From contig NC_065538.1 of assembly GCF_932294415.1 (NCBI RefSeq), positions 76,831,834 through 76,895,833 on the forward strand: a DNA stretch of 64,000 nt, read 5' to 3'. The first letter of the stretch is position 1; every line of letters starts with the position of its first letter. The notes under the pieces are model-generated. The model was not told the DNA's origin. It searched no databases and was given only the letters and a program-made list of their open reading frames with translations. This DNA comes from Quercus robur. Its lineage: Eukaryota > Streptophyta > Magnoliopsida > Fagales > Fagaceae. This document shows positions 60,608 through 64,000 of this stretch, piece by piece. The position numbers and the translations under genes are program-made.

Positions 60608-60687
<80 letters not shown>
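60608..60687 (-). tRNA. tRNA-Leu (anticodon UAG)
   Basis: The minus strand folds as a class II tRNA. Acceptor arm GACAGTT pairs with AGCTGTC (one G-U), with discriminator A. The D arm carries the A-box TGGCCGAGTGGTCTAAGG. The anticodon stem CCAGA/TCTGG encloses TTTAGGC with anticodon UAG. There is a long variable arm (GTCCGAAAGGGC). The T arm GTGGG/CCCAC has TTCAAAT, which contains the B-box. There is no intron. Upstream it has the plant pol III signals: CAACA a few bases before the gene and TATATATAAATATT about 30 bp before. A TTTT terminator lies about 12 bp after the gene. It reads CUA and related Leu codons and looks functional. Confidence 0.93.
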
Positions 60688-62824
60688 GGATGTTGTGCTT
60701 AATTTCCCCAAAATATTTATATATATCAGAATAATATTCGAGGTATGACTTACTAACCTCAGAGTTCAGACCAAATTAAAAGTAAAATAAGAGAAACCCA
60801 TTAATATTATCCAACCAAAGAGGCCTAGACTACCTCATCTACCATTGAATTAATATTTAATATACACACTATCTCATCACAACTCTACTTTTGATGTTGA
60901 TTGAAATTTGGTATATATCGATACCAATCCCTTATTCTTTGGACACCTCTGCGCTTAGCCAAAAAGCGCTTGTGCCTTTGTTGTACTTGTATGGTTGTAT
61001 GTGATTTTTTACTTGTTTTTCTTTATTGCTTTTTGTTTTTTTTCCTTTTCTTTTTCTCTATGTGTCTTCTTTATACAAACAAACCCGCATATATAGAACC
61101 ACACCAATCAGCTGGATTGGCACTTTGGGGCATTGGCTCCTCAGAAGCTTCTACACAGGGATCTACTCGCCAATTTTATCTTTTTGCCAACCAAGAGGAT
61201 TAAGGTCAACTATTTCATGTCTCCCTCGAGTAAATTATGAAAAACTACCAAGATTGAACCTTTGATGCAGAACATTTAACCTGTAATTTGACCATGTAAT
61301 GCTAGAGTATCTATTTTTACACGAAGTACTCTTTTTTGAGACAGATCTAAGCATTACTATTAATCTAATTCGATTACTTATCAGAAGCATTACTATTAAT
61401 CTAACCCTTTTTAATCAATTAATTGATTTTTTCCTCATTAACAAGAATATAACACCAAACCTAAAAGTACAAGGAAGAAACACCATCTCTTGGTGCAAAA
61501 CGAGACATGGGGGGAAACATATGAGAATCCTTCCCACTTTTTACAATGAAAAGTCCAATTAGCCTTTTTTTTTTTTTTTTTGTGGGATAAGTTAGGCCCA
61601 ATTAGCTTAGGAGAAAGAATTTCTTCAAATCGGTTTTAAGGAAAATTTCTTTGATTTCCTATACCGTGAATGTTAAAATCATTCAAATGCATTTTTAGTC
61701 ATATGACTTATTTAATGAATTATATCACTTAAAAAAAATATAAATAAATAGACAAATTTTGAATCCAAATATGCCTAGAGGCTTAAGCTTCAAACCCCAG
61801 TAAGAAGATGTCATGTGTCATTATTATACATAACACACACTCACTTAATCAAAAATTTTAAATTAGAGGTTGTTGTGTTCCCATATGTGAGTTGGAATGT
61901 TAATTTAGGAATATTGTGACATTTTGTTTTGTTTCCAACATTAATCAAAAATAATACTGTCCCCCAAACATAATCTATAACCCCTTAGAAAAAATAAATA
62001 ATATAATCCCAAATAATTACAATAAAAATCAACCCAAATAACAACAAGATTAGGCCAAACAACAACAAATTAACAAAATATTCAACAAAAACCCATTCAA
62101 AAAAATAAAAAATAAAAATCCCTAATCATTCTGGCTCATAATCCGTTCAACCTATTCTAAAAAAATAATCATTAATTTCATTTTTTCTAAAAAAATGGTA
62201 CTAAGAGAGATATTGTAATTGTGAGTTCTCCTCAGCAAAACCAACAATTCTACTCTTCTTGGTGGCATATCTCTCTCTCTCTCTCTCTTATTTTATTATT
62301 CTTAGTTTAGCATTCGCAGTTTTTATTTTATCTCTCATTTATCTTTTTTTTTTTTGTTTTTTTAGTTTTGTTACTAAAAAAAATTGTAAAATTTCATATA
62401 TATAATTTTTTTTAATAATATCCATATATTCAAGTACTTTTTATTATATTTTATGCAATTTAAATTTCTTACTTATTGCATTTCTCACTTCATGTGATTA
62501 CCACCAAAAAAAAAAACATATTTCCAGCTGTGCAATGACAATGTCCATCAATAATAAAGTTTCCCAATGGTTTATTTGGTGGCTCCTGTGGCCTGCCCTT
62601 CATGATCAGGAATCTGACCGACCTGGCTGGCATGTGGATCTTCCTAAGTCAATGTTTCATGTTTTGACCTTTAATCAATTGGCTAATTATAATTAAGCCA
62701 TTGGGAATTAATAAAAGGTTTATAAGCTGGTTACCCACTTGCAGAGACTCTTTCTTTTTCTTTTCTTTTTTTTTTCTTTTTTTTTTTTTTTTTGAAAGCG
62801 GTAAGAAGACAGGGTTTATTTTGT
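60688..62824. other. AT-rich intergenic sequence
   Basis: Low-complexity runs: poly-T 61564-61580, (CT)n 62271-62289, T-rich 62760-62790. A 100-codon open frame at 60901-61203 is hydrophobic through T-richness and has no homology I recognise. No gene is supported. Confidence 0.5.
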
Positions 62825-63004
62825 GAGTAATGTTGGATACATTAACTTTGGTATAGTTTGTGTTACAACTCGTCATATGATAAGTTATGATTAGTAAGGA
62901 TGTGTCAGTAGGTCATATAGGGGCATGCCCTTACCAATCATAACTTGTTATATAACAAGTTGTAGTATAAAGTTGTGTTAAAATTAATGTACTAAGTATT
63001 ACTC
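62825..63004. mobile_element. Short fold-back MITE (about 180 bp)
   Basis: The left half GAGTAATGTTGGATACATTAAC ... ACAACTCGTCATATGATAAG ... TTATGATTAGTAAGG is mirrored by the right half, which reads on the minus strand GAGTAATACTTAGTACATTAA ... ACAACTTGTTATATAACAAG ... TTATGATTGGTAAGG, around a centre near 62920. It can fold along almost its whole length. The target duplication is not clear. Confidence 0.6.
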
Positions 63005-64000
63005 TTTGTAGGACAACAAAGGATATTATAAAAAAAAAAAAAAAAAATCATAATAGCATATCCTTTTCTTGGTTATTGTAATTGCATGTTGGTCATGTTT
63101 ATACCAATAAAGCAAGTCTTCTGTGTCTCTGTTGCAACTTGCAAGGCACAAATTAACTTCCTTCGGTAAATATTTTTGTTTAATAGAGGTTAATGCTAAT
63201 TCCAAGTAAAAGTAAAAGACATAAACACAAAGTACTTTATGTTAAAAGAAGATTAAAGAAATATTAAACACTGATAAGACCCTCTTTTTAACTTTTTGAC
63301 CAAACACAAATCTATTGTAAATTCTTAAAATCTACATTTAAGATTCTTTTGTTTCACAAGATAGCTAGTTCTTTTAATTTCAGACCGCCAAATCCAGTTG
63401 TCGAATTCAAGAACTTTCTGATTATTGTATGACCGATCAAAATCACACCACGCTCTTAGATGCAAACACATGGAGCCCACCTCCATTTTTAATTTCTGCC
63501 AGAACCCGTTGGAGGGCAGCCTGGCTTTCTCTAAGTTCCAGTTCGGCACTTATCCATTTTTTGTATTTTCATTTTCATTTCAATTCCTATATTGCCCATG
63601 TCGGTACTTAGTACTTTCATCTTTTTTTTTTTTGCCTCAAAAATAAAAAAGTACTTTTATTTTTGATAAATGTCAAAGCATTGAGTATAATACTAAACCC
63701 CCCATTTAAAAAAAAAAAAAAAAGTATTGATTAATACAGTGAAGGGATGGTGTTCCCATGAACAAAAAGAATTGACTGAAAAGAAAAGCTACTTAGGTGC
63801 ATAATTTATAAAATTAGAACAATTAATGAATGATTTTTATTTTTGTTATTGAAAATGAACTATTTCAATAGGCTTCAATCCACATATAATAAAAACAATC
63901 TTCCACATAACATCACGTTTGACTATTATCTTCATATGGGAAAAAACCAAAAAAGAAAAAGAGAAAAGAGAGAGTTAAATATTATGGGTTGTAATACATT
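63005..64000. other. AT-rich end of the window
   Basis: Homopolymer A runs at about 63030-63047 and 63707-63723. A minus-strand 74-codon open frame at 63325-63549 resembles no family I know. No gene is supported. Confidence 0.4.

Noticed and set aside
60901..61265. 100-codon hydrophobic frame
   Set aside because: Hydrophobicity comes from T-rich low-complexity sequence; no recognised family, poor start context.

Overview
The window looks like nuclear DNA of a woody eudicot. The evidence is intron-containing plant genes, a plant-type tRNA-Leu gene, a pentatricopeptide-repeat gene, a G-type lectin receptor-kinase relic, a thiamine thiazole synthase gene with a plastid transit peptide, and very dense plant transposable elements. 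The styles of the Copia LTRs, the MULE and the LINEs remind me of Fagaceae (oak, chestnut, beech), but that is an impression from memory and was not tested. Only three protein-coding loci look intact or nearly so: a small one-helix membrane protein (11038-11316), a PPR gene with one in-frame stop (20810-22537), and THI1/THI4 (52534-54091, two exons, minus strand). One RNA gene, tRNA-Leu(UAG), lies at 60608-60687.

Layout. 1-6.6 kb is a mosaic of elements: the end of a hAT transposon, a LINE RNase H relic, a hAT-like non-autonomous element, a Copia-type LTR fragment, a MULE-type element with a TRIM nested inside, and a reversed Copia-type LTR. 7.1-11.3 kb holds fragments of plant genes (two exons of a VPS3/VPS39-like protein, unidentified exon-like pieces) and the small membrane-protein gene. 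12.6-18.0 kb is a large Mutator-like element. Its transposase carries four in-frame TAG codons and its ends carry arrays of palindromes. It abuts, and probably interrupts, a G-type lectin receptor-kinase pseudogene (18.0-19.2 kb). A SINE, the PPR gene and a Tourist-type MITE follow. 23.85-28.96 kb is a near full-length but decayed L1-type LINE on the minus strand.

28.96-51.8 kb is the most striking part: about 23 kb of uninterrupted tandem satellite with a monomer of about 368-370 bp, roughly 62 copies. Two monomer classes (A and B) are arranged mostly as an A-A-B trimer of about 1.1 kb. Every monomer type carries three short perfect dyads. The array begins directly at the 5' end of the LINE and stops mid-monomer about 730 bp downstream of the THI1 stop codon.

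THI1 is thus squeezed between the satellite and a second LINE (54337-57816). That LINE is 5'-truncated, is bounded by a perfect 14-bp target-site duplication, and landed about 230 bp upstream of the THI1 start codon. The last 6 kb contains a fold-back repeat cluster, another LINE RNase H relic, the tRNA gene and a fold-back MITE in AT-rich sequence.

The genes do not form a pathway or operon. What the region shows is how transposons and a satellite array surround and break ordinary plant genes.
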